From: Sarcomyxa edulis
Lineage: Eukaryota > Basidiomycota > Agaricomycetes > Agaricales > Mycenaceae
NCBI GenBank assembly: GCA_009761415.1
Contig: QUOL01000005.1
Location: 2,232,001-2,296,000 of the forward strand
DNA length: 64,000 nucleotides
Direction of reading: 5' to 3'
Shown here: in pieces, positions 17,993 to 29,091 of the stretch
Numbering within the stretch: position 1 is the stretch's first letter
Layout of the letters: the number at the start of each line of letters is the position of its first letter
Position numbers and translations under genes: made by a program
The notes under the pieces: generated by a model
The model's database searches: none
What the model saw: the letters and a program-made list of their open reading frames with translations, nothing else
Told to the model about the DNA's origin: nothing

Positions 17993-19591
17993 ATGCCTCC
18001 ATTTGCCCCCATAGGCTCCGACGACGAAGTCGACGACAATGCAACCAGCGTCACGCCTCTCACAGAAATCAATCAACGGCAAAAGCGGCGTATCGCACAG
18101 CTTGAAGAACAGATATCCCAACTCCAGAGAAAACCTCTCAATACACAGTAAGCTATTCAAGAGACTGTGCAATCACTATTTCTCTGACCTCTTACTCCTT
18201 AGACGGTCCGACAGAACTCTCGGTCGAGCTGTCCTTTGTATCATCTCGTTATATGACCCTCTCGCTGATCTCGTCGCAGAACGTGACCGCCGGCAAGCGC
18301 TTCTAGAGTTAGAAGACGAACTTGAAGATGACGAAGAAGAGCACGAAAGTGCTCAAGAGTGCGTTCTCCCCCATAGTTCAAAATTTACCTAACTCGTACC
18401 ACTGTAGCAACGATCGTCGTTTTCGCGGGTACCAGGCTTTCGTCTACTATCTTCCGATCATCAAGCAGAAACTTGCTGTATGTGAGACTATGGAGCTTTC
18501 CTTGTGGCTGAGCACTGTAAGTATTCTCAATGCATGTGGATTGTGGCTAATCCTTACTACTTCCGACAGCTTCGCAAAGGAGGCGATGCTGCTAGGTCAG
18601 ATGATACGTCCAGTATGCGCATCGCCGTCGCTCATTGGCTCCGAAATGCGACCCCCCCTCTGGACCCGGAGTCTCGGTCCAACCGAGGGATCTCTCACGT
18701 TGATACTGGACGACTTCTCCGTCCAATTGAATATGACTGGGAGGATGAAAGGTAACGTATAATCGACTTCTAATAAGCCACAACTAACATGCAACTTGAA
18801 CAGTGTTCGTACATCTATACAGCGTGGGGACGGCGACTATCTAGTGACCTCGGACTCCTGGCCAGCTTTTCTTTATCCCAGAGCAAAGTACGACCCCATG
18901 GATCAGGAAACCGGGCTCTTCCAGAGTTCTATTCTTATCAAGGTTCGTGAACGACATTTCTCATTATTGAGTCGCTAATCTCAAGGTGGAACCTCTTTAC
19001 AGGCATACAAATTCATCTTCACCTCTCCTTCATCCGCAAAGGAGACGAGCATTGACGACAACGACGAGAACCAAGCTCCCGAAGGTTCGCGGCGAAAGAA
19101 GGCCAAGGTGACGGCTACGAAGAAGAATATTGCGAGCTTGATAGGCTTGCATAGGGTCACTCCTCGATCTATCGCCTACATCGCTGTCCAGGTATGAGTC
19201 TCTCTCGTCAACCGTTAGTTTCACTAATGTTGTTGCACTGCACTCTAGCTCCGTGTCGCCTTGTCTGATGCAAGCTACTGGACGGAAATGGACGGCAATT
19301 TCAACTATGTCGATTTCTACAACAACATCGTCGACCATTTCGAAGCGCCACCTGGCCCGATCGCTAAAGCAAAAGGAGACGAGTTGCTCGCATGGTGGTC
19401 ACAGTAAGCTTGACATGTTTTCCCCTTTCAATTCGTATATCTCTAATGATGGCAATCACAGGAAAGTCTTCAAGAATGCTCCTACGCAGAGAATCGGGAC
19501 CGGTCACAATCAGGGCTCTTCGGTGTTCAAGCTGGCTGCAGCAAGGATTGCGCGAGAGACAGCAGATTGCATCAGCAAACCAGTCATTTGA
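17993..19591 (+). CDS. DUF6698-type basidiomycete protein
   Basis: Eight exons (17993-18147, 18203-18358, 18408-18516, 18570-18751, 18804-18942, 19003-19191, 19249-19403, 19462-19591) join to 404 aa, with every phase consistent. After an N-terminal coiled coil (RRIAQLEEQISQLQRK) come segments I know from this family: DPLADLVAERDRRQ, GGDAARSDDTS, VAHWLRN, GRLLRPIEYDW, KYDPMDQETGLFQSS, AYKFIFTSPSSA and LRVALSDASYW. The function is unknown. These proteins are common and variable in agaric genomes and often lie near transposons, as here beside Plavaka. The gene appears intact. Confidence 0.8.
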
Positions 19592-20211
19592 ACATAGAGA
19601 GATATAGCAAATCACTTCACTTGTAGACTGTCGTAGATCCATAGAGGTTCCATAGAGATTCCATAGAAGTTATAGGGATACCTGAGATTTTGTAGTTCTT
19701 CACAATTCTACAGAGTCTGCAGGGATATCTATGAAGTACTTTGTAGATGGCTATAGGCATAGACCTTGCATATCTACTACGCTGCATATGCATGGATTGC
19801 GACGTCCTTCAACGTCGACGGAACGTGTCACGAGTCACATCCGGGTAACGCCGCACACTCAAAATTTTCAAAGTTCTCGTTTCCTGCCCTAAACGTCTGC
19901 CAGCACCTCTGCACCACAACGACCACCCCTCATCCATTATTCTCATACATATCTAGCAATACACCACAACGATGACTCGGAGCCATACCAGTTCCTTGGG
20001 CCCTTGGGGGGTATTATCTAAAATGTGCATCGTTGCCTTTTCCACAGGACCACATCAAGACAGCGGTGGGTAGGAGGACGAGGTGGTGGTGGGATACGAT
20101 CACGAGATGACATTGGGATAGGACTACGAGACGGCGGTGGGATAGGGCTACAACTTGAAGACAGCGGTAGGATAGTGCCAACGGACAGGTCAGTACAGAG
20201 GGGGAGACAGT
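19592..20211. other. Intergenic, repeat-like sequence
   Basis: Near 19635-19760 there are repeated TCCATAGAG/A and GTAGAAG-type words resembling those around 21050-21200. Near 20055-20190 there is an imperfect repeat built on GACAGCGGTGGGATAGG. No gene is supported. Confidence 0.5.
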
Positions 20212-20765
20212 GAGAATGATGGTGTATTCGCTAATGTGATCGCAAAACCTACAGTATCGCGTGCGGTCCAGACTGACGACGGTGATGTCTGGTTAGTATC
20301 TGAGGATAATCAGATACAGTGAGTCCTTCCTCTCTTTCATTAACGAGTTTTGCTGACCCCCTCTCCCGTATGTAGACATACACCGATGCCCAAGCAGATG
20401 TCGTACCCCTCTACTGCGGAATAACCATCCACGCACCCACAGGTACAGAACTAGGTTCCAACCTGATCATCGACGACCTCTCCACCAGTTCCCCACTACG
20501 TCAACCTCATCTAAACTTTCTGCCGATTCGTCGGTTTCGTACTGACATACCTACTGCAGATGTTACTAGGTAAGTTTTTCTTCCGTATTTCCTTCAATTT
20601 AGCCACCTTGCTTAATGCTCGTGCACAGGTTGGTTTCTCCTCTCCTCCATCGCTGGATTCTGGCGCGTCAAATGCTGGGAACAATCCATTCGCTCATCAT
20701 CCACCCCCTCTGACATCACACCAGAAGCCATCGAACAAGATCGGGAGTACCGGTTGCAGGAATAA
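20212..20765 (+). pseudogene. Decayed Bsd2/NDFIP-like (DUF2370) gene
   Basis: The first recognisable piece (20212-20318) reads DGVFANVIAKP...VQTDDGDVW and ends at a GTGAGT donor. The second (from 20376) reads YTDAQADVVPLYCGITIHAPTG...IIDDL, and the last pieces read FVGFVLTYLLQMLLG and, after an intron, WFLLSSIAGFWRVKCWEQSIRSSSTP. This order is that of the Bsd2 family, endomembrane adaptors that send metal transporters for degradation. The exon 1-2 junction is out of frame, a TAA interrupts the stretch before the membrane segment, and the normal middle membrane exons are missing. It is therefore probably a broken copy. Confidence 0.65.
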
Positions 20766-21117
20766 CATGTTCATACCCAGCCATATAGGTTCCGGAAATG
20801 CAACTACCCAGGGTGTTTTTCCGTGAGTACCATATCTCTATGTCTCTCTATTTATTCTAATTTCTATACATCTTCCAAGCCACCCTTACCCCACTTGGTC
20901 CAGCGACCTCACTTACTTCAGATTGTTTTCCGTTACCACGTACTTCATGTAATTGGCAATATATATATACATCTTCTGTGAAGTCATCAATGTGAATTGA
21001 AGAGTATAATTGGTTGATATAATATTGCTGCTAGTGTGCGACACATCTACAGAGATCCCCATAGAGTGTCGTAGAAGCGGAGGCATCTCTGGAGAGCTTC
21101 ATAGAAGCTGGGGGTGT

Positions 21118-21180
21118 CTATGGAGACCTATAAAGCCAAGGACCCTTACTATGGGTTCTTTGGCTCTATAGGTCTCTATG
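21118..21180. repeat. Imperfect inverted repeat (hairpin)
   Basis: The arm GGAGACCTATAAAGCCAAGGAC (left) is complementary, with about two mismatches and one bulge, to the arm ending near 21180; the loop is about 7 bp. It lies in a larger field of TCTATGGAG/GTAGAAG words (about 21040-21210) and may be a small MITE or a remnant. Confidence 0.65.
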
Positions 21181-21606
21181 TAGTTCTACGTACTTCTACA
21201 TAGTGAGTCACTGGTTTGCTGATGGGCCTCACTGATATCCCTCGTAGCACGATTTGTACCGAGTTTCGAAATACAAGCCTTTCTTGTCTGCATTATATCT
21301 TGGTGTCACTGTCCCTACCTGAATGGATTGTACTTGCATGACTCCATAAAGCCCTGGCACGAATGGACCCCCGCGCAATCTGTAGAAGATTTACCTCCCT
21401 CCGAAAACCTCTTATATATCATGTAATGCCTTCTCAAGAATGTATATATTCCCAAGCTCACAACTATTGTGATGATTGGCAAACGTTCGTACTCAAACAT
21501 GCCCCTATAAGGCAGGTAATAATGTTTGCGACGATTCCAGCGATTTCACCGATCATAAGGTGAATATATGGCCTTAGCGGAATTTCCCGGATTTGCTGAT
21601 GCCGCC

Positions 21607-21691
21607 TGCACCGTGAGATTGACGCGGAAATCAAAAACGGTTGTTGTCTGTCAAGTTGCTGGCTAAACAGGTCTAAAAATAGGTTGTTTCC
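21607..21691 (+). repeat. 85-bp dispersed repeat, copy 1
   Basis: This segment (TGCACCGTGAGATTGACG ... GTTTCC) matches 25642-25726 with only four differences. It ends about 120 bp before the kinase-like gene at 21814. Confidence 0.85.
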
Positions 21692-21813
21692 CGACGTTCA
21701 ACGTTCAATCGATCACCTGTCTCTCAACTTTCCGTCGTCTTGCTCCGTATTTCTCACGAGTTGTGCGAATATTCGCATAGTACTCATTTCTATATCATAT
21801 TCTCAATCCAATC

Positions 21814-22849
21814 ATGCCAGAAGAGGGTCAGACAAAGTCCTTCACTAGCACGAGATTGGCAAGTGGCAGTACGCAGAGTGGATATCCTCAAACCGAGAAG
21901 GTGAGCTAAGGGCGTTTCATCCGACTCCATAGCTTCAGATTGACATAGATCACATCAGGTTCAAGTCAGAGAGCCAAACCCTCACGTTAGCTCGTCTCAA
22001 GCTGCGTCTGGTCTACGTTCGTGGAGGGCTCGAGTCCGATGGTGGATGATGAACCAGCGAGTCTCGTTCTGTTATCTCTACTATGGCTCCCTTGGGCCAC
22101 GGACGATTCGGATAGGTCCCCATACGGTGCTTAAATGGGGCCAAAGAGTGTACATGTCGGAGGCAGACGCTATGCGCTTTATTGCGGAAAACACCACCAT
22201 CCCCGTTCCTAAGGTTTATCAAGCTTGGACTTACGGGAACGTTACTCTCATCGAAATGCAATACATTCAGCGCAAGCGGAAAGTCTTGAACTTTGCTCGC
22301 ATCATTCCTGGCCTCACTCCTCGCCGCTCCCCTCCCATCTCTCCTCTTGATCTGACAAATGTCTGTTACGAACTGGAGGGTTATGTCAAGCAACTTCGTG
22401 CTCTTGTTCCACAATCTTCCTCCATTGTATCATCTACTGACGGTGGTCCGTGCTGGGATCATCGCATCGGGACACAACCGGCTGGTCCCTTCGCAAATCA
22501 CGAAGACTTTCACCGTTTCCTTCGTGACGGCTCTGATATATCTCAAGACGCTCCTCCAGAAGCTATTGCTTTGCACGAAGGACACTACTTGTCGAAGTTC
22601 ACCCACGGTGACCTCGCTCCCCGTAACGTGCTCGTCAGCGATGGTAAAATACTTTCTATTATCGACTGGGACTGCGCTGGATGGCGCCCTGAGTACTGGG
22701 AATATACGAAGGCTCATTTTGCTTGCGCTGCTACGCCGGACGAATGGTTTTCTGCGCTAAAGAGAGCAACGGGTAATTATGATGAGCACTTGAAGGGGGA
22801 AATGTGGCTTTGGGAAGCCCATGGATCTCCATCGTCGAGAAATATTTAA
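21814..22849 (+). CDS. Aminoglycoside phosphotransferase (APH) fold kinase-like protein
   Basis: Exon 1 (21814-21900) and exon 2 (21959-22849) are joined over a 58-nt phase-0 intron, giving 325 aa. The C-terminal half has the APH catalytic loop FTHGDLAPRNVLV and the metal-binding IIDWDCAGW. Upstream are a nucleotide-site-like VLKWGQRVY and the family-typical EADAMRFIAENTTIPVPKVYQAW and LIEMQYI. In fungi these are mostly small-molecule or uncharacterised kinases; the substrate cannot be told. No membrane segment or signal is present. Confidence 0.85.
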
Positions 22850-23040
22850 GGTTAACGTGCATTTAGTGTAAGCACTCTCGTATCTTCTGTAATTCCAAGC
22901 CCTGCTCTGAATAATGATCCGACTGACATTCATAACTCAGCAAACTCTGAAAATGGACAACATAAACGCCTCTCTCTTTGCTACACTATCTCCACTTGCA
23001 TCATTTCCTTCACGCATAAACCATATATGTACACACATCA

Positions 23041-23611
23041 TTAGGACCTTCGTAGGTCAAGCACCGGAATGTCCGATTGATCTTCAATAACCAATGACCC
23101 ATCTGTGGTCCGAGCCATGCAGTTATCAGCATGAGCTCTGGCTCTGTCCTCCAGTTCGTCGTAAGGTATAGACAGTCGGATGATGTTCTGGTCGATCAAG
23201 GCTCGGGCGGCGTCCAACGTCCACACACGACATGTGAAAGTCGGGTCGTTCTGTCTGATGACGACCTGCCTGATCTTCCCTTCTAACCAAGCTTTATTAG
23301 AGACGCGATTCTTCGCATCGAACTTGGCCAGAAGGACACGAGCAATAAGGGTCACACTAGTCCATTGGTCGATCTGCGTGGATCGAAATTCCCATCGATT
23401 CGGCTGAGGATTGGTAAGGTCCCATCTCGTGGAGTCGTTGTCCTCCGTACCACGTCGAGTAGGATCCTTGGGGCCGTAAACAAAGGCCCAATGATATCCT
23501 GAGGGTATTGTTGCATGATCATTAACATCGTCAATCATCAAATGGAGACTAACCCGGTTGCGCAAAGCGATGGTGCAAGGTTATGTAGAGACGATCTTTG
23601 TTTCTTGCCAT
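23041..23611 (-). CDS. Conserved-looking fungal hypothetical protein
   Basis: Exon 1 (23554-23611) and exon 2 (23041-23498) flank a 55-nt phase-1 intron (donor GTTAGT, acceptor CCCTCAG), giving 171 aa. Joining makes QPGYHWAFVYGPK, a pattern I associate with small fungal proteins that begin with a strand followed by HWA. Later parts are WTSVTLIARVLLAKF and TCRVWTLDAARALID. No catalytic function can be assigned. The gene converges on the kinase gene with a 191-bp gap. Confidence 0.65.
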
Positions 23612-24959
23612 GAGTAAATCTAACATCAAAATTGAGGCTTCTCTTGCATTCAGGAAAATAGATAAACGAATTACCAGATGGTTATACAGAGAACGGAGGT
23701 TGGTGTGGGGGGAGTGAAGTCACGCCCGGAAGTCATCCATCGATATCATCAAATACCACGCTCGGAACTCCGACTCTGAGTGGCTGATGGTCGACCGGCG
23801 CGGTGAATCATTCTGATTTCACGTTCCAGTGGTGGGGTGCGAAAAATAGCATGGTCTAGGACAAGGGTTTGATAAAAAAATCAGGACGTCTGAATGAGAC
23901 AAAAGGCAATCAACGTCGACAGCCGTTAGCGTGTTGTCTGTCCATAGAATCAGGTCCGTTTTAATTTTGAGATCGAATGGAATACTCACCATGATGTGTT
24001 CTCAGTCGCAACTGATATCGAGATTGTCACTCAGGCCTTTTTGACAGGGAAGACAATTGATCGAGTCTGCAGTGACCCATATGAATGGTTACATACACGC
24101 GACACATAGTTGGGGTGAGGTTGCAAACAGAAACAGAAACAGGAATAAAGCAGCCGTCAAAAAACCGAGAGGGTGCGTGAACATCACTGAGGGGATGTAT
24201 TGCTCTGAGGCGTTCTGCGGGGTCATGATATGTGCACCTACACATGCATTTTACTGCAGCAGTCCTCTCCCTAGGATTCGAGCAGGTATGGGCTTTGACG
24301 AGACTTTTGATAGGTAGGAGGTGTTGAACGGATCCTTCCTTGATCCTAGAGATTTCAAACGACATGAGTATCAAGTAAATATTGTGTCATCTATGCAGAC
24401 TCACAGGTGCTCTCTGAAATACGCATGGGCTAGGTGTCAAGACTGACAAGATGCAGGAAGATATTTGCAGCCATCCGGAAGCATTATGATCTGTTTCGTT
24501 GAGATAGACTCAGTTTGAACGACGGAAGAAAGGTGGGGAGTTCAGAATGTCCATAAAATCCAAGAATAATAAGCCAGAGAGCGCATAGCAAATGCAAATA
24601 TCTATTTTTGCACGTTCCACAGGCATAAGGATATTTGGGGCACGGTGAACATATTGAGAAGAGAACATCGCTGTCTTGAACAAGCTACGAGATGAGATGC
24701 GTTACTCACCTATCTCTATGCATGATAGGATACCTGCCAGTGTCATCAGGTCGTCCGTCTGGCCTAATCTGAACTGATGCAAGCCCCGGTCACCGTCAAA
24801 TGAGGCAGTGGAATGACAAGCCATAGGATTCTCGATGTTTGACATGGACCCATTGACGATGCTCGTACTTCTGGGTCCATACATGTCTCTACCTCGCAAA
24901 ATATTGAGGTGTGCTTTGGATGCAACCATTGCAGTGTATTTATGCATGCACCTTGCATG
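23612..24959. other. Intergenic, no supported gene
   Basis: Several short ORFs occur on both strands (for instance minus 24027-24374 and 24702-24947), but none shows a recognisable motif or a convincing splice chain. The right end abuts the hAT-like element. Confidence 0.4.
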
Positions 24960-25635
24960 TAGTGTGGCGGGAATTAGGTCCGTGTAAATTGCATGGGCTA
25001 ATTAGCCCTGCAAATTAGCAGCTAATTAGCCCAGGTGCTGAGAGGGCCAAAATTTGGCTGCAAATTAGCGCAAATTAGACTGTGCTAGATGTGGTCATAA
25101 CAAGGTCAGAATTGGTGAAAATACGCCAAAATGTATGTGATTTTTGGCATTTGCGTCTACGGATACGGATGCTCCATTTGCTCCATATGCAATATTTGAC
25201 GCGTCGACGCCGGAGCCCGCATCCTCAGAGAGTCCTCACAGTCGAAATTGAACCAACTTTCTTCGTGTTGCGGCTTGCCCCAGATGTTGAATATTTATCT
25301 GATTGATGGTAAGTTGATGGTTCACCATTATATATGCCACCTACGCCTCAGGTTGCAAAGTCAATATCAAGATTTCCTGAGTCGTACTTACCAGCAGGAT
25401 TTTGGTCAAATTGTAGAAATCTCAGTGGTTCCCCACCTATTTCACCGGTGAATTAGCTCAAATTAGCTATTTTGCTGGGCTAATTTGCGTGAAATAGCTT
25501 GAGCTCCCGGGGGCTCCCGCCCCCGTACCCCTGGGGCAAATTAGCTGAAAATTAGCCCTGCAAATTAGGGCCCCTACGGGGCCCGGGCTAATTAGCTCGG
25601 CGAAGTAGCCGGCCGACCTAATTCCCGCCACACTA
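24960..25635. mobile_element. hAT-like non-autonomous DNA transposon, 676 bp
   Basis: The left end TAGTGTGGCGGGAATTAGGTC (24960-24980) is perfectly complementary to the right end (25615-25635): 21-bp terminal inverted repeats. The flanks carry the 8-bp direct repeat CTTGCATG at 24952-24959 and 25636-25643. Eight-bp duplications with short TIRs are the mark of the hAT superfamily. The interior is full of GCTAATTAGC and CAAATTAG words and encodes no transposase. Perfect ends suggest recent movement. Confidence 0.88.
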
Positions 25636-25641
25636 CTTGCA

Positions 25642-25726
25642 TGCACCGTGAGATTGACGTGGAAATCCAAAACGGTTGTTGTCTATCAAGTTGCTGGCTA
25701 AACAGGTCTAAAAATAGGTGGTTTCC
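25642..25726 (+). repeat. 85-bp dispersed repeat, copy 2
   Basis: It matches 21607-21691 at 81 of 85 positions in the same orientation. Its left end overlaps the right target duplication of the hAT-like element, so that element appears to have jumped into or beside this repeat. Confidence 0.85.
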
Positions 25727-25846
25727 TAACTCTGACTTCTTGCAACCTCATTTCCCGCACGAAGTGGACAATCGCGTGACAGGATAACTTAGATAGATTG
25801 AAGTGGAACATACAATACAAGAAGAAGAAGAAACGGAAAAACAGGT

Positions 25847-27061
25847 CTATTGGGCCTCTGCTTCGCCAAAATATTCTTCGACAAGCGCCTGTTTCCTCAG
25901 GGCCAATAACACCCCTTCCATTTCCTCTCTTGTAGGCATTTTCGGTGGTAGGAGATTCTCGGTATCCAAAAATGGGATATACGCGGCTGCAGCTTGGGCG
26001 TGCATGTACGTTTGATCTGCTTCTGTTGATTTGGAGTTGTTAGTAGTCGTAGGGGTATCGGTTTTCGACCGCTTGGTCGTGGCGTCGTCATCTGGAGGGG
26101 CCATATCGGCATCCTCGTCTTCATTGGCGGCTTTCCGTTTTGAATGTTTGACTGGGGGAACGACGGGAAGTGATGATCGATTAGAGTCGGGTCTTGGGAG
26201 TTTGGGGATTGGCTCGTCTGTGGTGAGGCCTAGAGTTTCTCGTAGATTCGTGTATGCTTCTTCCCAATCTAAGTGTTCACAGATAAATTTGGATTGCTGG
26301 GTTGAGTTCGCAAGAAGATGAATGAGCTAGCGCACCTTCCTCTTCAGCCTCACGCTCATACTCCAGCAGCGTCCCATCTGTTTCGTCCAGGTCACCAAAG
26401 TATGCTGGACCCTGGTTCATAAACTTTTTATAGAAATTGACAGATTGGCTTTCTTCCTCTTCCTCGTTTTTCCGGCTCTGGAAAAGTTCTTTGACACCTG
26501 GAAGGTCCTTGGCGCGTCCGAAGTACCTTTTGGTTATACTGATTCAATAGCAAGAACGAACGATTAGTTTAAGGATACGCACTTGTAGCCTTTCGTCCCA
26601 GGTACTTCCTTCCCATCATCGTCCAGCATTGCAACATTTCGTCTGTAGTTCGCACCACCCAGAGCAACGATCTGGTTTTCCCAATGTCTCTTCTCGCGCA
26701 TCAATTTGTTAATTTCGTCGTTAAGATCCCGTACTTCATAATCCGTCAACCCAGCTATCATTCGCCGACCATTAGCTGTTGTACGAAAACAGAAGACTGA
26801 AGTAACACACCATCCTGAATCTTCGAGACCTTGCGACTGATTTCTCGTAGTATTTCACCTCTCCATCTCTCACAATCCCTCAAGCTCTTACAAGCACTAG
26901 CCATGCGTGGACGACGATCACTCCGTGTCCCAAGCCCAAGCTCTGCTGCTTGCGCTTCCCGAAACCTGTAGAGCATGGATTGCGCTTTTTCCTCATTACG
27001 AGCCTATGAAATTTGGGTGATTAGCTCGGATTGTATCTGTAGGACGACTATATAATACCAT
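25847..27061 (-). CDS. ISY1: Pre-mRNA-splicing factor ISY1
   Basis: Five coding exons (27059-27061, 26811-27003, 26583-26754, 26336-26526, 25847-26268) join to 326 aa in phase. The first exon is the ATG alone, followed by a 55-nt intron. The protein begins ARNEEKAQSMLYRFREAQAAELG and runs through DCERWRGEILREISRKVSKIQD, YEVRDLNDEINKLMREKRHWE and ALGGANYRRN. These are the hallmark N-terminal helices of ISY1, a spliceosome component of the Prp19/NTC-associated complex that acts around the first catalytic step. The C-terminus has a KRKAANEDEDAD nuclear-type segment. It shares a 189-bp divergent promoter with the next gene. Confidence 0.93.
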
Positions 27062-27250
27062 TTTTAATATAGATGAAGTGGGTAAAGTTGAAGTGTGAAG
27101 ATGGGCTTGAAGTGAGGCAAGCGGTCAAGACGCAAAGAACGTCGACGTCCTCGCGGCCCTTGAAATTGCAAGACAGCTGAAATCGTCACTCCAACTAACT
27201 GAGTTTGAGGCTTGTTCGTTTGAATCTCGGGTTCCATATCGCTATATACC
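27062..27250. promoter_or_regulatory. Shared divergent promoter of ISY1 and the methyltransferase gene
   Basis: Only 189 bp separate the two start codons. The stretch is AT-rich near both ends and has no clear canonical TATA box for the methyltransferase gene. Confidence 0.6.
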
Positions 27251-29091
27251 ATGCCACACGATCCTTCCGAGATTGAGGAGGAGCAGCTTCACTTCTCGAA
27301 TGTCATAACCACATTTCAAAGTTACGCGAAGTATTCGGTACGTCTTGACCTCTCAATACAGCATATATGGCAAAACCAACGAATTTCAGATGGCTGCGAA
27401 CAACCGTCGCAGAAAGGACCTGTATACGTTACCCCTAGCAGATCAAGAACTCCTTGAGGTCATAGGATATAAGCAGAAGATGAACGAGGTGGACGATGCG
27501 ATCATCATCAATGCCCAGTTTTTGAGTCAAATCGTGGCATCTCCAGAGATCTTTGGGCATGACATAGACACAAATGAGCAGCAGCAGCAGGACGACGCCC
27601 AAGAAGATCACGTCCATGAGGATGGTAGTGGAGGTTCGCTCAAAGCATGACATTCTTGCCCGCCGAATCTTATGCCATTCTCCCCGGTCAGGGCACTCCC
27701 AGTCGCATTCACACTCCCATTCGCATTCGCATACTCATTCGCATGGGTCGTCCAAATCATCGGGAAAACGGTACAGGCCTACGGACTTCGATATGGATAA
27801 GCTTCGGAGCACTCTGAAGCAGTTTGTGCGAGACTGGAGCGAGGAGGTCATTCCCTTCTATCGGATCCCTCTTCTATAACCCATAGCATTATCCTCAATA
27901 GGGAAAAGAAGAACGCGAGACGTGTTACAAACCGATGAAAGACGCGTTGTTGCAACACTTTTCTGACATACCTCCCGAAGAGAGGTAGGTATCTATATAT
28001 CTTTATGGTCTTTCTCATCACACTTAGTCCATCTTCCGTAGAGGTAATTTCAGAGTCCTTGTCCCTGGTGCGGGATTGGGGAGATTGGCCTATGATATCG
28101 CAAATCTAGGTCAGTCGTGCATCATCGATATAATACATACGCGCTAAACTCAATCAATGAATCTTAGGATTTGCGTGCCAAGGTAACGAATTCTCGCATT
28201 ACATGCTCCTATCCTCATACTTCATACTCAACAAGTTCGTCCATCCAATTCCGTGCTATCGTATCTCCACTCTTCCTTTCTCTTCCCGCTAATGCACACA
28301 CAGGACCGACGAGATCAACAAATATACAATTTATCCATATGTCCACTCATTCTCCAATGTTCCTTCACGAGACGCAATGTTGCGACCTATATCCATTCCT
28401 GATGTGTTGCCATCGGCTCTTCCTTCTGGTTCGAATTTTTCTTTGGTAGCTGGTAAGATTGTACGTCCTGTTTTACTTGAAATCGTAATACTAACGGCTT
28501 GAACCCAGGTGACTTTGAAGAGATATACGGAGCTGAGACCCAGGACGATGCGGAACCACAGGCTGGTCAGTGGGATGCGGTCATGACGTGTTTCTTCATC
28601 GACACTGTAGGTTTTAGTGGTCCTGTGGTGGATCTGGACCGACCCACTAACATGATTTTTTTCTTAGGCGAAGAATATTGTGAACTACCTCCGGATAATT
28701 CACAAGATATTGGCACCAGGTGGTGTATGGATCAATTTAGGTGGGGCATTCGTTGTTTTATGCAGGCCTTGCTGACTTAGCTGTTCCTTCCTTACCTACT
28801 CGCATACTTCACAGGGCCCTTGTTATGGCACTTTGAAAATAACACCACAAACGATCCTTCCGTTGAGCTAGATTTGGACGAGGTCAAAACCCTTGCACGC
28901 AAGATTGGTTTCGAGCTTTCCGTCAGTTATATTCCTCCGTTATCGTTGCTCGTGCTCGTCTCAACTATGAACCATAAATTCATTTTATTCAGAACGAAAA
29001 GACGATCGATACTACGTACACCAGTAATTCGCAAGGGATGTTGGGGTATGTGTACCATGCTGAGTTTTGGACTGCGACTAAATTGCCTTAA
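27251..29091 (+). CDS. Carnosine N-methyltransferase-like protein (N2227 family) with His-rich insert
   Basis: Eleven exons (27251-27337, 27390-27624, 27692-27846, 27902-27984, 28042-28109, 28168-28234, 28304-28452, 28509-28606, 28668-28740, 28815-28921, 28993-29091) join to 406 aa, all in phase. The SAM-binding loop is FRVLVPGAGLGRLAYDIA, followed by CQGNEFSHYMLLSSYFILN. Then come AVMTCFFIDTAKNIVNYL, KILAPGGVWINLGPLLWHF and MLGYVYHAEFW. These are family signatures of the enzyme that methylates carnosine to anserine in animals; the fungal substrate may differ. An N-terminal insert at the start of exon 3 reads HSQSHSHSHSHSHTHSHG and is not part of the core fold. Confidence 0.92.

Noticed and set aside
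24027..24374. Minus-strand ORF of 115 codons
   Set aside because: No motif, poor context and no consistent splice chain with its neighbours.
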